A stretch of 45,675 nt of DNA from JAGOZV01 sp964622895. Lineage in GTDB: Bacteria; Patescibacteriota; Saccharimonadia; Saccharimonadales; Saccharimonadaceae. The stretch is from NCBI GenBank assembly GCA_964622895.1, contig CAZUSB010000001.1, forward strand, positions 1 to 45,675, in the 5' to 3' direction. Both the position numbers and the translations under genes were made by a program. Positions 30,886-39,238 of the stretch are shown here, piece by piece. Every line of letters begins with the position of its first letter. Position 1 is the stretch's first letter. The notes beneath the pieces were generated by a model. That model was given only the letters and a program-made list of their open reading frames with translations. It did not search any database and was not told the DNA's origin.

Positions 30886-32576
30886 ATGATAAAGACAAAT
30901 ACTTCCACCGAGGTGGCTAAGAAAGCCCAAAAGAATCAAAAATACGTAACTACTGCTATTTCATATGCTAATGCCACGCCGCATATTGGTAATGCTATGG
31001 ACTATCTGATTGCCGATATTTGGTCGCGCTATCAGATGCAAAACGGTTATCCTGTACGGTTTCAAATTGGCGTTGACGAACATGGCTCAAAAATTGCAGC
31101 CTCCGCCAAGGCTAATAACTTATCGCCACAAGCTTATATAGATCAGACTCACTTGCCCTTTAAAGATTTGGGCAGCAAAATTGGAGCTGATTACACTGAT
31201 TTTATACGTACAACTGATACTAGGCATAAANNNNNNNNNNNNNNNNNNNNNNNNNNNNNNNNNNNNNNNNNNNNNNNNNNNNNNNNNNNNNNNNNNNNNN
31301 NNNNNNNNNNNNNNNNNNNNNNNNNNNNNNCAAAATTGGAGCTGATTACACTGATTTTATACGTACAACTGATACTAGGCATAAACAAGCCGTCCAATAT
31401 ATCTGGATGCAATTAAAACCTTATATTTATAAGGGTACTTACGAAGGCTGGTATTCGGTCGGCGAAGAAGCGTTTGTATCTGATAAAATAGTGGCCGCCA
31501 ATAACGGCGTGTCACCTGATCATGGCGTGCCTTATGAAAGGTTAAGTGAAGAGAATTATTACTTTAAGCTGTCGGCTTTTACCGATAAAATTCGTCAAGC
31601 GATAGAGACTGATAAGTTAAAAATTGTCCCCAAACACCGCAAACAGGAGGTTTTAAATTTAATTGACGAAGGAGTTGAGGATATTAGCATATCACGTCCC
31701 GTCAAGAGCCTTAGTTGGGGAATTGCTGTGCCCGATGACCCCAGTCACGTCATGTATGTTTGGTTTGATGCTTTGTCAAATTACCTTTCAGTTTTAGGTT
31801 ACCCTCAGGATGAGGCTTGGCGCAATTATTGGCCGGCTGACCTACAGGTTGTTGGCAAAGATATTCTGCGCTTCCACGCAATAATTTGGCCAGCGATGTT
31901 GATGGGTCTGGGATTGCCTTTACCAAAAGTGATACTAGCCCATGGACATATTAGTTCCGGTGGTAAAAAAATGAGTAAAACTATCGGCAATGTCGTCAGT
32001 CCTTATGAGATTGTTGATAGCTATGGTGTCGATGCATTCCGTTACTATTTTGCTCGCCATATTCCGACGCTAGCTGATGGTGATTTTACATGGGAGCGTT
32101 ACGAGACTGTTTATAATAGCGAGCTGAGTAATGATTTAGGTAATCTTGTGCAGCGAGTTGCCGGTATGATTACAAAATATCAAGCAGGTGTGATTGGCGA
32201 TTTGACACAAAATGAGCATGATATGAAAGAATACCACGAGGCGTTTGATAATTATCATTTTGATGAGGCGCTGGAGAGTGTTTGGACAAAAGTGAGGTCA
32301 TTGAATCGTTATATAGACAATGTAAAGCCGTGGGAGATAGCAAAAAAAGCAGAAACCGACGGCGAATCAAAAGATCACCTGGCGGAAGTATTGTCGTATA
32401 CTGCAGGAGCGTTAGTGCAAATAAGCGACCTACTGACGCCATTTATGCCAACCACAGCACGAAAAATCAATGCGATTTTTGAAACAGGCGTAGTGCAGTT
32501 CGACGGCACACCTCTATTTCCAAAAATATATTTGCACACCGAAGAAGCAAAACACAAAAAACAAGAAGCACGCTAA
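30886..32576 (+). CDS. metG: Methionyl-tRNA synthetase, interrupted by an assembly gap
   Basis: Charges tRNA-Met. The frame is broken by 100 N at 31231-31330, but the 55 bases on each side of the gap are identical. Joining base 31230 to base 31386 restores one open frame of 511 residues, the length of short MetRS. The HIGH motif appears as PHIGN, the KMSKS motif as KKMSKT. The Cys-type zinc knuckle of long MetRS is absent in the visible sequence, and there is no C-terminal Trbp111-like domain. The stop overlaps the tatD start (TAATG). The gene is almost surely intact in the organism. Confidence 0.93.
31176..31230 (+). repeat. 55-bp contig end, duplicated after the gap
   Basis: Identical to 31331-31385. 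It is the same stretch of metG sequenced once and written twice on the two sides of the N run. Confidence 0.95.
31231..31330. other. Assembly gap (100 N), likely false
   Basis: Exactly 100 N, a placeholder length. The flanks overlap by 55 bases and join in frame, so no sequence appears to be missing. Confidence 0.95.
31331..31385 (+). repeat. Second copy of the 55-bp contig overlap
   Basis: Exact copy of 31176-31230. With the N run it forms a 155-base artefactual insertion, which shifts the metG frame by two. Confidence 0.95.
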
Positions 32577-33370
32577 TGTTGGTTGACACCCACTGTCATG
32601 TTCATGATATAGAATATCCTTTGAATCAAGATATCATAATGACGAACGCTCTAGACGAGGGCGTCAGTAGAATTATTGTTGTCGGAACAGATCTCAAAAG
32701 TTCGTCTGACGCCATTAAGTTTGCAAATAAATATAATAAAATTACCGGCACACAAGCTGAAGCGTTTGCAATTATCGGCGTTCATCCATCAGAGGCGGCT
32801 AGTGATTTTTGCGAAATCGAAAAACTTTACGACGGCACTCCTGTTGAGGCGAAAAAGCGAATTATTGGTGTTGGTGAGATTGGACTAGATTATCATTACC
32901 CGAATTATTCAAAAAAACGACAAATTGAAGCACTTGAGTGGCAAATAGACTTTGCTCTGCGACGTGATCTGCCGATTGAGTTTCATGTGCGAGATGCTTT
33001 TGATGATTTTTGGGCGGTCATTGACAATTTTCCTATTAAAAATGCCGACTTGCATTCATATACCGATGATAAAAAGAACGCAGATAAAGCTCTGGGTAAA
33101 GGATTTTATATTGGCCTGAACGGCATAAGCACCTTCACGAAACTAAAATGGCAAAAAGAACTTTATGCCCAGTTGCCGTTAGAGTTTATTTTACTAGAAA
33201 CTGACGCACCATTCTTGACGCCAGTGCCTTTTCGTGGTAAAGTAAATGAGCCAGCACGGATATGGCAGATAGCTAAGTATCATGCCGATGTGCGCGGCAT
33301 ATCAATAGAGGAGGTGGCGAAACAAACAAGTTTTAATTTTGAAAAGTTGTTTGGACTAAAGGGAGACTAA
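32576..33370 (+). CDS. tatD: TatD-family metal-dependent DNase
   Basis: TIM-barrel metal hydrolase, 264 residues. All family metal ligands are visible: His in DTHCHVH at the N-terminus, Glu in GVGEIGLDYHY, His in IEFHVRDAF, His in DLHSYTDD and Asp in LLETDAPFLTP. TatD proteins are 3'-5' DNases or RNases with roles in repair and nucleic-acid turnover. One base overlaps metG (TAATG), a pairing common in bacteria. It is co-transcribed with metG and probably with the unknown gene that follows. Confidence 0.94.
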   Translation: MLVDTHCHVHDIEYPLNQDIIMTNALDEGVSRIIVVGTDLKSSSDAIKFANKYNKITGTQAEAFAIIGVHPSEAASDFCEIEKLYDGTPVEAKKRIIGVGEIGLDYHYPNYSKKRQIEALEWQIDFALRRDLPIEFHVRDAFDDFWAVIDNFPIKNADLHSYTDDKKNADKALGKGFYIGLNGISTFTKLKWQKELYAQLPLEFILLETDAPFLTPVPFRGKVNEPARIWQIAKYHADVRGISIEEVAKQTSFNFEKLFGLKGD

Positions 33371-33378
33371 GAAATTTG

Positions 33379-33906
33379 ATGCAGAACAACAATTACCGAA
33401 TGCCCGAAACTTATAACAGGTCATACGAACAGGTCGGTAACCCTATCTTTAATGAAATTATCAAAACCCAAAACGCAATAGAAAAGAATCGGGTTATTTT
33501 TTTTGCTAAGCCTAAACAAAAAACAATTTCATTCCCTGCGCGAATTGGAGCATCGTTAAATATATTTAATGAAGCTTCATTTTTAGAGCGGCACCGTCCG
33601 CCAAAAAATATAAATGACCTGATTGATCTAGAGGCCGAGTTGGGTGGTAAGCTGTTTGAAAAAACTTTATCAGACTTTCCTGATAAAAAATTCTTTTATG
33701 CAAATGGTAGCTGGTATCTACATTATGGCAATAAAGTCAGCGGAGATACAACCACACGATTTATTGTTAACCAAGACACTGCAAGTAAAGTCGTTTTGCA
33801 AGGGCGCAAGGAGCATCCGATGACGGCAGATGAAGTGCAGAATCTTAAACTATCCACCGAACTCTATTATCAAATGATCAACAGAGAAATTTACCGTAAT
33901 CAGTAA
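33379..33906 (+). CDS. Hypothetical protein
   Basis: A soluble protein of 175 residues that I do not recognise. I took the ATG at 33379 over a TTG one codon upstream; GGGAG at 33361-33365 lies rather far upstream (13 bases). An Asn/Tyr/Arg-rich N-terminus is followed by a segment with FPARIGASLNIFNEASFLER and an aromatic patch FFYANGSWYLHYGNKV. No signal peptide, membrane helix or metal motif is seen. It starts eight bases after tatD and is probably part of the metG-tatD unit. Confidence 0.6.
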   Translation: MQNNNYRMPETYNRSYEQVGNPIFNEIIKTQNAIEKNRVIFFAKPKQKTISFPARIGASLNIFNEASFLERHRPPKNINDLIDLEAELGGKLFEKTLSDFPDKKFFYANGSWYLHYGNKVSGDTTTRFIVNQDTASKVVLQGRKEHPMTADEVQNLKLSTELYYQMINREIYRNQ

Positions 33907-33921
33907 ATAGCTAATAAATGC

Positions 33922-33927
33922 TATAAT
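33922..33927 (+). promoter_or_regulatory. Extended -10 box of the cysteine desulfurase gene
   Basis: TG-C-TATAAT, seven bases before the ATG at 33935. This supports that ATG over the in-frame GTG one codon earlier. Predicted leaderless. Confidence 0.6.
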
Positions 33928-33934
33928 AATAGTG

Positions 33935-35095
33935 ATGGATCAGGAGTTTATATATTTAGACTATGCCTCGGCGACACCAATTAGCGACCGAGTTCTTCGT
34001 GCGATGGAGCCGTATTTCCAGGATGAATTTTATAATCCATCGGCGATTTATGCGCCGGCAATTAAAGTTAAGCAAGATTACGTAAGGGCAAAAGATAGTC
34101 TAGCGCGTAGCTTGGGTGTAAAATCTGGAGAAATCACTATTACAGCTGGAGCCACCGAGTCAATAAATTTGGCATTTTTTAATTTTGCTAGAGATGGTCA
34201 TGTGGTGACCACCGCTATTGAACATCCAGCGGTTTTGCAATCTGCCGAACTGTACCAACATAGTATTGTATCAGTTGGTTCAAGTGGGGTTGTGTCTGTT
34301 GATGATATTAAAAACGCTATTACCGAACAAACAACACTTATTAGTATTGCAATTGCCAATAATGAGTTGGGAACTTTGCAGCCACTTAAAAAAATTGCCC
34401 AACTAATAGGCGAAGTGCGAAAAGAGAGACTCGACTCGGGCAACGACAGGCCTATTTTTCTGCACACTGATGCATCACAGGGCGCGTCGCTATTAGATAT
34501 ATCAGTTAGCCGGCTGGGTATTGATATGATGACGCTAAATGCTGGCAAGATTTATGGACCAAAGCAAGTCGGATTGTTGTGGGTGAGGTCAGGAATATTA
34601 ACGCAACCGCAGATTGTTGGTGGAGGTCAAGAAAAAGGTTTAAGAAGTGGTACTGAAAATATGGCGGGTGTCGTTGGTTTTGCAAAAGCTTTAGAAGTTG
34701 CCCAAGAGAAACGCAAAAGTGAAAACCTTAAACTGGGTAAATTACGTGATAGTATGGAGAAAAAAATAAAGGAGGAAATCCCGCAGGCTATTTTTTCTGG
34801 TGATCACAAGAGGCGCCTAGCAAATTTTTTGCATGTGTCATTTCCAGGCCTGGACGGAGAAAGATTAGTTTATCGTTTGGAAAATGTTGGAGTATTAGTA
34901 GCGACTGGCAGTGCCTGTTCGGCCAATCATCACACAGGATCTCACGTTTTAAAATCTATCGGACTCAATCAATCAGAGCAAACTGGTAGTATTCGCATCA
35001 CTTTAGGTGGTTCGTCAAATAATGACAATATCAAAAAAGCGACACAACTGATATGTGAGCAGGTAAAAAGTGAATATGATAGGATTAGTAAATGA
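33935..35095 (+). CDS. Cysteine desulfurase (NifS/IscS type)
   Basis: PLP enzyme that releases sulfur from cysteine as a persulfide. It has 386 residues. It opens with the family motif YLDYASATPIS. PLP contacts are TAGATESINLA and HTDASQGASL. The PLP lysine lies in LNAGKIYGPKQVG, where the residue before Lys is Gly instead of the usual His. The active-site Cys is in VATGSACSANHH, with GLRSGTENMAG upstream. It heads an operon with a YdcF-like gene and mnmA, so the sulfur is likely meant for 2-thiouridine in tRNA. No IscU or SUF partners are present here. Confidence 0.93.
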   Translation: MDQEFIYLDYASATPISDRVLRAMEPYFQDEFYNPSAIYAPAIKVKQDYVRAKDSLARSLGVKSGEITITAGATESINLAFFNFARDGHVVTTAIEHPAVLQSAELYQHSIVSVGSSGVVSVDDIKNAITEQTTLISIAIANNELGTLQPLKKIAQLIGEVRKERLDSGNDRPIFLHTDASQGASLLDISVSRLGIDMMTLNAGKIYGPKQVGLLWVRSGILTQPQIVGGGQEKGLRSGTENMAGVVGFAKALEVAQEKRKSENLKLGKLRDSMEKKIKEEIPQAIFSGDHKRRLANFLHVSFPGLDGERLVYRLENVGVLVATGSACSANHHTGSHVLKSIGLNQSEQTGSIRITLGGSSNNDNIKKATQLICEQVKSEYDRISK

Positions 35096-35703
35096 TTAGG
35101 TGGGTGATTTCAGTTTTATTGATTGTATTAGTGGGTGTTGTTTCTCTTCATATATATTTACAGCCTAATGACCTGGGCTACTGTCTAGAGAGACCTGACG
35201 ACAGTACGGAAAAATGCACAAGAGCAGATGCAATTGTGGCGGTCAGTGGTGGTGATACAAATGCTCGTACCGATCATGCTATCATGTTATATAAAAATGG
35301 TTGGGCAGAAAAATTGATTTTTTCAGGAGCGGCAGCCGATAAAAGTGGACCTAGCAATGCTCAAGCGATGAAAAGTCGTGCTATTTCTCAAAATGTACCA
35401 ACTAACGATATTTTACTCGATGAATATTCGCATAATACAACAGAAAATGCCAAAAACTCCAGCCAAATTTTCAAAGACAACAATATTCATGATGTAATTT
35501 TAGTAACTTCTGGCTATCATCAACGACGAGCGAGCCTAGAGTTTGATCAAAAGGCGCCTGATGTCTTGGTGCGTAATGCTCCTGTGATGACCGATCGTAC
35601 TTGGGGGGTTTTTTGGTGGTTAAATCCGTTTAATTGGTGGTTAGCGATTGGCGAGGCGGTTAAGATTGGTTTATTCTATCTAGCACCAAGCGGAGGGGCC
35701 TAA
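35092..35703 (+). CDS. YdcF/DUF218-like membrane protein
   Basis: A 203-residue protein with an N-terminal membrane helix (about 3-24) and an extracytoplasmic DUF218 domain: DAIVAVSGGDTNARTDHAIMLY, LIFSGAAADKSGPSNA, TTENAKNSSQIF and ILVTSGYHQRRA are the family blocks. A hydrophobic Trp-rich segment near the C-terminus may contact the membrane. Members such as SanA/YdcF affect the cell envelope; the reaction is unknown. It overlaps the desulfurase gene by four bases (ATGA) and mnmA by one (TAATG), yet its function is probably unrelated to thiolation. Confidence 0.85.
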   Translation: MIRWVISVLLIVLVGVVSLHIYLQPNDLGYCLERPDDSTEKCTRADAIVAVSGGDTNARTDHAIMLYKNGWAEKLIFSGAAADKSGPSNAQAMKSRAISQNVPTNDILLDEYSHNTTENAKNSSQIFKDNNIHDVILVTSGYHQRRASLEFDQKAPDVLVRNAPVMTDRTWGVFWWLNPFNWWLAIGEAVKIGLFYLAPSGGA

Positions 35704-36755
35704 TGAAAAAAGTGTATGTCGGCATGAGTGGTGGCGTAGATTCAAGTTTAACGGCTGCGCTTCTAAAAGAACAGGGGTACGATGTAACTGGTGTTTACAT
35801 GAAAAATTGGACGCAAAATATGCCAGGACTAGAATGTCCGTGGGCGGAAGATTTGGCCGATGCAAAAAGGGTTGCCGTAAGTTTAGACATTGACTTTAAG
35901 GTTTTTGATTTTGAGGATGAATATCGCCATAAAGTAGTTCAATATATGATTGATGAATATACATTAGGGCGCACGCCTAATCCAGATATAATGTGCAACC
36001 AAGAGGTAAAATTTAAGTTATTTTTAGAGGCCGCCAAAGAAGATGGTGCAGATTTAATTGCCACTGGTCATTACGCAAAAGTAGAACATAAAAATAATAC
36101 GGGTTATTTAAAAAGAGCAATCGACAAAAGTAAAGATCAAACATATTTTTTGTATCGTATTACTGGCGAAGCCCTGAAAGATACGCTTTTTCCAATTGGT
36201 GAATTCGAGAAAAATGAAGTGCGTAAAATGGCTGAAGAAAGGGGCTTATTTACTGCAGCCAAAAAAGACTCTCAGGGAATTTGCTTCGTTGGACAAATAG
36301 GTATAAGAGATTTTTTAAGTCAATTCGTAAAAACAACGAGCGGGAATATTATTGATAAAAAAAGTGGTAAAATTTTAGGTCAACATGACGGAGCAATTTT
36401 TTATACGCTTGGGCAAAGGCACGGGTTAGATGTTGGCGGCGGTATGCCATATTTTGTAGTGGGTAAAAATATGGATTTAAACGAGGTGTACGTAACAACT
36501 AACTTAAACGATGAGAATTTATGGTTAGAAGAAATAGATTTAATAAATGCTAGCTGGATAAATGATCCTCCGGTAAATGGTCAAAAATACTTGGTTCGCA
36601 TAAGGCATCAAGCGCCCTTAGTTGAGGCTACGTATTTTGTAGATGAAGAAAGAGAGTTTATGAAACTTAGCGAAAAACAACGAGCCGTTACTGGTGGCCA
36701 ATCGCTAGTTGTCTATGAAAACGAATATTGTTTGGGCGGCGGAATAGTTCTGTAG
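35703..36755 (+). CDS. mnmA: tRNA 2-thiouridylase MnmA
   Basis: Thiolates U34 of tRNAs for Lys, Glu and Gln, using sulfur passed from a cysteine desulfurase. It has 350 residues, full length. The PP-loop is MSGGVDSSLTAALL. The two catalytic cysteines are in NPDIMCNQEVKF and SQGICFVGQI. The ATGHYAK and KDQTYFLYRI blocks and the C-terminal barrel (LGQRHGLDVGGG) are in order. It overlaps the upstream gene by one base and converges with gatD, whose stop is only three bases away. tRNA-Lys(UUU) in the same window is a substrate type. Confidence 0.97.
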   Translation: MKKVYVGMSGGVDSSLTAALLKEQGYDVTGVYMKNWTQNMPGLECPWAEDLADAKRVAVSLDIDFKVFDFEDEYRHKVVQYMIDEYTLGRTPNPDIMCNQEVKFKLFLEAAKEDGADLIATGHYAKVEHKNNTGYLKRAIDKSKDQTYFLYRITGEALKDTLFPIGEFEKNEVRKMAEERGLFTAAKKDSQGICFVGQIGIRDFLSQFVKTTSGNIIDKKSGKILGQHDGAIFYTLGQRHGLDVGGGMPYFVVGKNMDLNEVYVTTNLNDENLWLEEIDLINASWINDPPVNGQKYLVRIRHQAPLVEATYFVDEEREFMKLSEKQRAVTGGQSLVVYENEYCLGGGIVL

Positions 36756-36758
36756 CAA

Positions 36759-37502
36759 TTAACGTGAACGTGTGCTTAAAATTTTACGTGTTTTATTAGA
36801 AATTTGTTTATCTAGTTTTAGTGGTTCAAGTTTAATTTTGTTATTTTTTTTGCTGTTTTGATTGTAACGATTATTTAACGCTGTTTCAATTAAAAAATCG
36901 GCAAGGCGTGGATTTTTAGGCAAGACTGAACCATGCAAATATGTTCCAATAACATTTCTATAAAAAGCGCCTTCGGTTTCATCTTTACCATTATTACCAA
37001 CACCAATAGGCACAGTAGAAAGTGCCGGCGTGTTTTTTAAAATAGTGCGACCACTATGATTCTCGTAGCCGTATAGCTCTCCAAATAAATCAGACTTTGC
37101 CACGACGTTACCAATAATGCGTTTTCCTCCAGCTTTTGTTGTCATATTTTCAAAAATGTTCACGCCTTCCAGTGTTTCATCGTTTGACAAAATTAATTCT
37201 TTTCCAAAAAGTTGATAGAGCCCGCAAACCATAAGCATGGGCACTCCTTTGTCTGCAAGTTTTCGTAATGACGGAGCAATTTCTAATAAATCGGAATGAA
37301 TTTTACTTTGATTACTGTCTTGGCCGCCGCCACCTAAAATTAAATCTACTTGTAGCGGCATTGGGTCGCCAATGTTATGTTCTATTACGAGCGCTTTAAA
37401 ACCCCTCCACTCTAGCCGCTTTACTAGAGTTAATAAATTACCGTAATCACCGTATGTATTCATTTCTTTTGGGTAAAGCCATAAAATATTTATTTCTTTC
37501 AT
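36759..37502 (-). CDS. gatD: GatD, glutamine amidotransferase for lipid II amidation
   Basis: Class I glutaminase that gives ammonia to MurT, which amidates the D-glutamate of lipid II stem peptides. It has 247 residues. The nucleophile is Cys in LMVCGLYQLFG; the active-site His is in IGTYLHGSVLPKNP. The N-terminus ILWLYPKEMNTYGDYGNL is characteristic of this CobB/CobQ-like subfamily. A Lys/Asn-rich tail of about 35 residues extends past the domain. It follows murT with a shared base. This pair is typical of Gram-positives and also found in CPR bacteria. Confidence 0.93.
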   Translation of the reverse strand: MKEINILWLYPKEMNTYGDYGNLLTLVKRLEWRGFKALVIEHNIGDPMPLQVDLILGGGGQDSNQSKIHSDLLEIAPSLRKLADKGVPMLMVCGLYQLFGKELILSNDETLEGVNIFENMTTKAGGKRIIGNVVAKSDLFGELYGYENHSGRTILKNTPALSTVPIGVGNNGKDETEGAFYRNVIGTYLHGSVLPKNPRLADFLIETALNNRYNQNSKKNNKIKLEPLKLDKQISNKTRKILSTRSR

Positions 37503-38800
37503 TAACGCACTCCTACATTTTTAACGTCTGTAATTTTTTCTAACAAATGACGAATTTCGAGCATGGCAGTGTATGAACAAAAAATTCTTTTTGGCGTACC
37601 ATTGGAATTTTCAAGAAATTTTTTAAGAGCAGTTTTTAGGTCAGTTTCCGTATGTTTGAATGGAATATCGTCGTATGATAAACGAAGCGCCATGTCATAA
37701 GCGCGTATACCACTAAGCATTTCAATGTTACCTTTTTTAAGTAGATTGAAGTTTACGTCCCATAGCCAGCTTAAATCGCGGCCATCTGCATGGGCATCGT
37801 TTAAGGCGATCATCGTGTTATACCCCTTTGGTGAAAATGAGTTAAGGCCTAGCTGAAAGCCCGCTGGGTTTTTAACTAGTACTAATTCTAGAGGAGTGTC
37901 GTTTACCATAATTGTTTCGCCACGTCCAAAGGCGGGTTCAATTTCTCCAAGATTATTTACTAGCTCTTCGTTACTTATTCTGTTGTTTAAAATTTCTCGA
38001 ACTAAAGCTAATGCTGCGGTTGCATTAAAAATATTATAAACACCTTCTAGTTTTAGGCTTGTAGAATATGTATTTTTTGTAGGAGATTTTTTTGAATCAT
38101 AGTCATAAAAAGTAAAACTAGCTTTATGTTTTTTTGCGCTAGAAAGTTCAACCGAAACAGGAAGATTAGACGAAGTGCTATCGCCATAAAGCTCGTCGTC
38201 GTTGGGAAATTTGTCTTTTAGTGAAGGCGCGAGTCCAAAAAGATCTAATTTATTTTTATCAATCTTATTAGTGAATTGCACCAACCTGGTGTCTTCGCGA
38301 TTCGTAATAACTTTTTCGGTAGTTTTTTGAGCAATTTTTTCAAGTAAACTAGCGGTGTAATCAACTTCGCCAAATCTATCTAGCTGATCGCGCATGACAT
38401 TAAGAAGCAAGCTGTAGCGAGGCTGAACTTGGTTAATAAAATGAATAGCATGGGCTTCGTCTAGCTCAAGAACGGCAATATCGGCTTTTATCTTTCCTGA
38501 TATATTGTTTTCTGCAAGCATTGAAGCAATGACACCCCTGGTAAAATTACTACCTGTTTTGTTTGTGAAAACTTTTAGGCCAGCAGATTCTAGTAACTCT
38601 ACAACAATTTTTGTAGTGGTGGTTTTGCCATTTGTGCCGCTAATTACAACAACGCCAAAAGGTAAATTTGCTAAAGATTTTTTGAGATAATTTGGGTCGA
38701 GTTTTTCAACCACTAAACCGGGTAGGGCTGAGCCACCACCGCGCAATCGTGAAACATGACGAACTGATTTGCCAATAGTTGTAGGAATTAATAATTTCAT
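37502..38800 (-). CDS. murT: MurT-type Mur ligase for lipid II amidation
   Basis: ATP-dependent Mur-ligase-like partner of GatD. It has 432 residues from the ATG at 38800; a longer frame from 38809 overlaps the -10 box and is rejected. The N-terminus RLRGGGSALPGLV and the P-loop VVISGTNGKTTTTK are characteristic, followed by TGSNFTRGV, LELDEAH and LLLNVMRDQLDRFGE. The C-terminal domain is DUF1727 (LVLVKNPAGFQLGLN, NDAHADGRDLSWLWDV). The Cys4 zinc-ribbon insertion known from staphylococcal MurT is not present: the only Cys visible is in RIFCSYTAM. The predicted message is leaderless. Confidence 0.94.
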   Translation of the reverse strand: MKLLIPTTIGKSVRHVSRLRGGGSALPGLVVEKLDPNYLKKSLANLPFGVVVISGTNGKTTTTKIVVELLESAGLKVFTNKTGSNFTRGVIASMLAENNISGKIKADIAVLELDEAHAIHFINQVQPRYSLLLNVMRDQLDRFGEVDYTASLLEKIAQKTTEKVITNREDTRLVQFTNKIDKNKLDLFGLAPSLKDKFPNDDELYGDSTSSNLPVSVELSSAKKHKASFTFYDYDSKKSPTKNTYSTSLKLEGVYNIFNATAALALVREILNNRISNEELVNNLGEIEPAFGRGETIMVNDTPLELVLVKNPAGFQLGLNSFSPKGYNTMIALNDAHADGRDLSWLWDVNFNLLKKGNIEMLSGIRAYDMALRLSYDDIPFKHTETDLKTALKKFLENSNGTPKRIFCSYTAMLEIRHLLEKITDVKNVGVR

Positions 38801-38807
38801 ATAAACC

Positions 38808-38813
38808 ATTGTA
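38808..38813 (-). promoter_or_regulatory. -10 box of murT-gatD
   Basis: Minus-strand TACAAT, seven bases from the ATG at 38800, which decides that start. Divergent from the box at 38840. Confidence 0.5.
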
Positions 38814-38839
38814 CATCAGAACAAAGACCTAAATCGTGA

Positions 38840-38845
38840 TACAAT
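38840..38845 (+). promoter_or_regulatory. Extended -10 box of the 38852 gene
   Basis: TG-A-TACAAT, six bases before the ATG at 38852. An in-frame ATG at 38846 directly abuts the hexamer and is unlikely. Confidence 0.55.
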
Positions 38846-38851
38846 ATGATT

Positions 38852-39238
38852 ATGTTTATTGTGTCTATGATTAAGTGGTGGTATGGCAGGGGATGGTTTA
38901 ATAAACTACGCCTTGCAAAAGACAGCTTAGCAAAAACTGAAGATTTTTTCTCTATCGGATTATTAGTAAAAACATTATTTGCACCATTTAGACAAATATC
39001 TGCCTCCTCTGGGGTAAATGATACGATTGGGGAAAAATTACGAGCTGCCTTTGACAAGTTATTTTCTCGCATAATTGGAGCCATTATGAGAACAGGTATG
39101 ATTATATTCGGCATAATCGCCCTAACCTTCAATGTGATTTTGTTGGGGGTTGGCTTAATAACTTGGCCAATAATTCCTCTATTGCCGATTGTCGGCGTGA
39201 TACTTTCTGTGAGCGGATGGGTACCGATATGGAGCTAA
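38852..39238 (+). CDS. Small membrane protein paired with the ClpC-like ATPase
   Basis: A 128-residue protein that I do not recognise. An N-terminal amphipathic and basic region (IKWWYGRGWFNKLRLAKDSL) precedes one or two long hydrophobic segments at the C-terminal half (about 76-125). KTLFAPFRQIS lies in between. The ATG at 38852 is chosen from the -10 box spacing. It overlaps the next gene by ten bases and shares its promoter, so the product likely works with the membrane-anchored AAA+ protein, for instance as a membrane partner or adaptor (inference). Confidence 0.68.
   Translation: MFIVSMIKWWYGRGWFNKLRLAKDSLAKTEDFFSIGLLVKTLFAPFRQISASSGVNDTIGEKLRAAFDKLFSRIIGAIMRTGMIIFGIIALTFNVILLGVGLITWPIIPLLPIVGVILSVSGWVPIWS

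Noticed and set aside
31231..31330. Insertion or intron in metG
   Set aside because: The interval is all N and the flanks overlap by 55 identical bases, which points to an assembly artefact.
39163..39228. TTG start at 39163 for the ClpC-like protein
   Set aside because: It would extend 66 bases into the preceding membrane gene without a ribosome binding site; ATGs at 39217 or 39229 are better.
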